From Chitinophaga pinensis (GTDB lineage Bacteria; Bacteroidota; Bacteroidia; Chitinophagales; Chitinophagaceae), in NCBI GenBank assembly GCA_943331145.2, contig CALQKL020000155.1, positions 1-5,548 on the forward strand: a stretch of 5,548 bases of DNA, read 5' to 3'. This document shows positions 5,284 to 5,548 of this stretch, in pieces. The position numbers were made by a program, and so were the translations under genes. Each line of letters begins with the position of its first letter. The stretch's first letter is position 1. The notes under the pieces are model-generated. The model was given only the letters and a program-made list of their open reading frames with translations, ran no database searches and was not told where the DNA came from.

Positions 5284-5334
5284 TCCAACCACAAACCACA
5301 AACTACAAACACCAAACCACAAACAACAAACTTT
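5218..5334. other. Extended hairpin formed by the 9-bp and 7-bp arrays
   Basis: Hand pairing gives GTTTG 5221-5225 with 5327-5331, 5230-5234 with 5320-5324, 5239-5243 with 5313-5317 and 5248-5252 with 5306-5310. It continues with AGTTT 5256-5260 with 5300-5304, GGTT 5265-5268 with 5294-5297 and GGTTG 5274-5278 with 5286-5290. A 7-nt loop closes it and short internal loops separate the stems. The base may extend by A-U and G-U pairs at 5218-5220. It could form in the transcript of either convergent gene. Stability has not been calculated, and the terminal T-tract is too short for a canonical terminator. Confidence 0.5.
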
Positions 5335-5335
5335 G
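5287..5335. repeat. Tandem 7-bp repeat, consensus AACCACA
   Basis: Units in strict 7-bp phase are AACCACA, AACCACA, AACTACA, AACACCA, AACCACA and AACAACA, with a partial AACTTTG at the end. The plus strand from 5279 to 5334 contains no G. The array ends 2 bp before the stop codon of the convergent LuxR-type gene. Confidence 0.9.
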
Positions 5336-5337
5336 TC

Positions 5338-5548
5338 TTAATCTATCAACTGATTTTTCATCGCATAGAAAACTAACCCCACAGAGTTTTTTACGCCAAA
5401 TCTTTCCATCAATCTGTCTTTAATGGCTTCAACAGTTCTAGCGCTGATGTCCATTTTTAGTGATATTTCGGCAGCGGTGAATTCCATACAAACTAGAGTA
5501 AGCACTTCTTTTTCCCGGTCACTCAATACTGTTTCTGAATTTAGATTG
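5338..5548 (-). CDS. LuxR/GerE-type DNA-binding domain, probable NarL-family response regulator (5' part outside window)
   Basis: The last 69 codons of a gene that enters from the right edge, ending with TAA at 5340-5338. The frame is open through to 5548, so the gene is partial. The apparent start at 5526 would be a TTG leucine codon inside the domain and is not a real start. The sequence from LSDREKEVL through ISARTVEAIKDRLMERFGV to NSVGLVFYAMKN is a full four-helix LuxR-type helix-turn-helix. The LS-x-RE-x-EVL opening and the TVE recognition helix are both present. In Bacteroidota such a C-terminal domain ending in VGLV-x-YA-x-KN usually belongs to a two-component response regulator with an N-terminal receiver domain, but that part is not visible. 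Target genes and partner kinase are unknown. It converges on the kinase gene across the repeat region. Confidence 0.88.
   Translation of the reverse strand, partial: NLNSETVLSDREKEVLTLVCMEFTAAEISLKMDISARTVEAIKDRLMERFGVKNSVGLVFYAMKNQLID

Noticed and set aside
5212..5335. CRISPR array or attachment site
   Set aside because: The units are 9 and 7 bp and directly contiguous, with no spacers, no cas genes and no integrase nearby.
5338..5526. A stand-alone 62-residue LuxR-type regulator starting at 5526
   Set aside because: The codon at 5526-5524 is TTG inside the conserved LSDRE motif and the frame stays open to the window edge, so this is the tail of a longer gene.

Overview
The window is a compact, AT-rich stretch of bacterial chromosome carrying housekeeping genes. 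It looks like the phylum Bacteroidota. No clear Shine-Dalgarno sequence precedes any start codon; the starts follow A/T-rich leaders instead. Four upstream regions carry exact matches to the Bacteroidota -7 promoter element TAnnTTTG. The single tRNA gene does not encode its CCA end. The proteins (GAPDH, GatC, PduO-type adenosyltransferase, dNK-family kinase) also read like Bacteroidota versions. A family such as Chitinophagaceae is possible, but the sequence does not decide it.

Layout from left to right. Positions 1-276 (minus) hold the N-terminal 92 residues of phosphoglycerate kinase (pgk), cut by the window edge. Positions 370-1383 (minus) hold glyceraldehyde-3-phosphate dehydrogenase (gap). 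gap lies upstream of pgk in a glycolytic gap-pgk unit whose 93-bp spacer contains degenerate heptamer repeats and a small hairpin. Positions 1606-1679 (minus) hold a tRNA with anticodon CAU, with its own promoter and a strong intrinsic terminator. Positions 1766-3378 (minus) hold a probable three-gene operon transcribed as gatC, a MacB/LolD-type ABC ATPase, then a PduO-type corrinoid adenosyltransferase. Diverging from it on the plus strand are trpS (3498-4508) and a deoxynucleoside kinase (4583-5218). Converging from the right edge is the C-terminal LuxR-type DNA-binding domain of a probable response regulator (5338-5548, minus, partial).

The genes serve central metabolism (gap, pgk), translation (tRNA, gatC, trpS), nucleotide salvage (the kinase) and cofactor activation (the adenosyltransferase). 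I see no mobile element, CRISPR array, defence locus or toxin-antitoxin pair, and no evidence of a new multi-gene system.

The most unusual sequence is the 119-bp space between the convergent kinase and LuxR-type genes. It consists of seven 9-bp units (consensus GTTTGAGAA) followed directly by seven 7-bp units (consensus AACCACA). The GTTTG core of the first array is complementary to the CAAAC that spans units of the second. Read by hand, the seven units of one array can pair in register with the other, giving a ladder-like hairpin across positions 5218-5334. The heptamer family recurs, in the opposite orientation, in the gap-pgk spacer.
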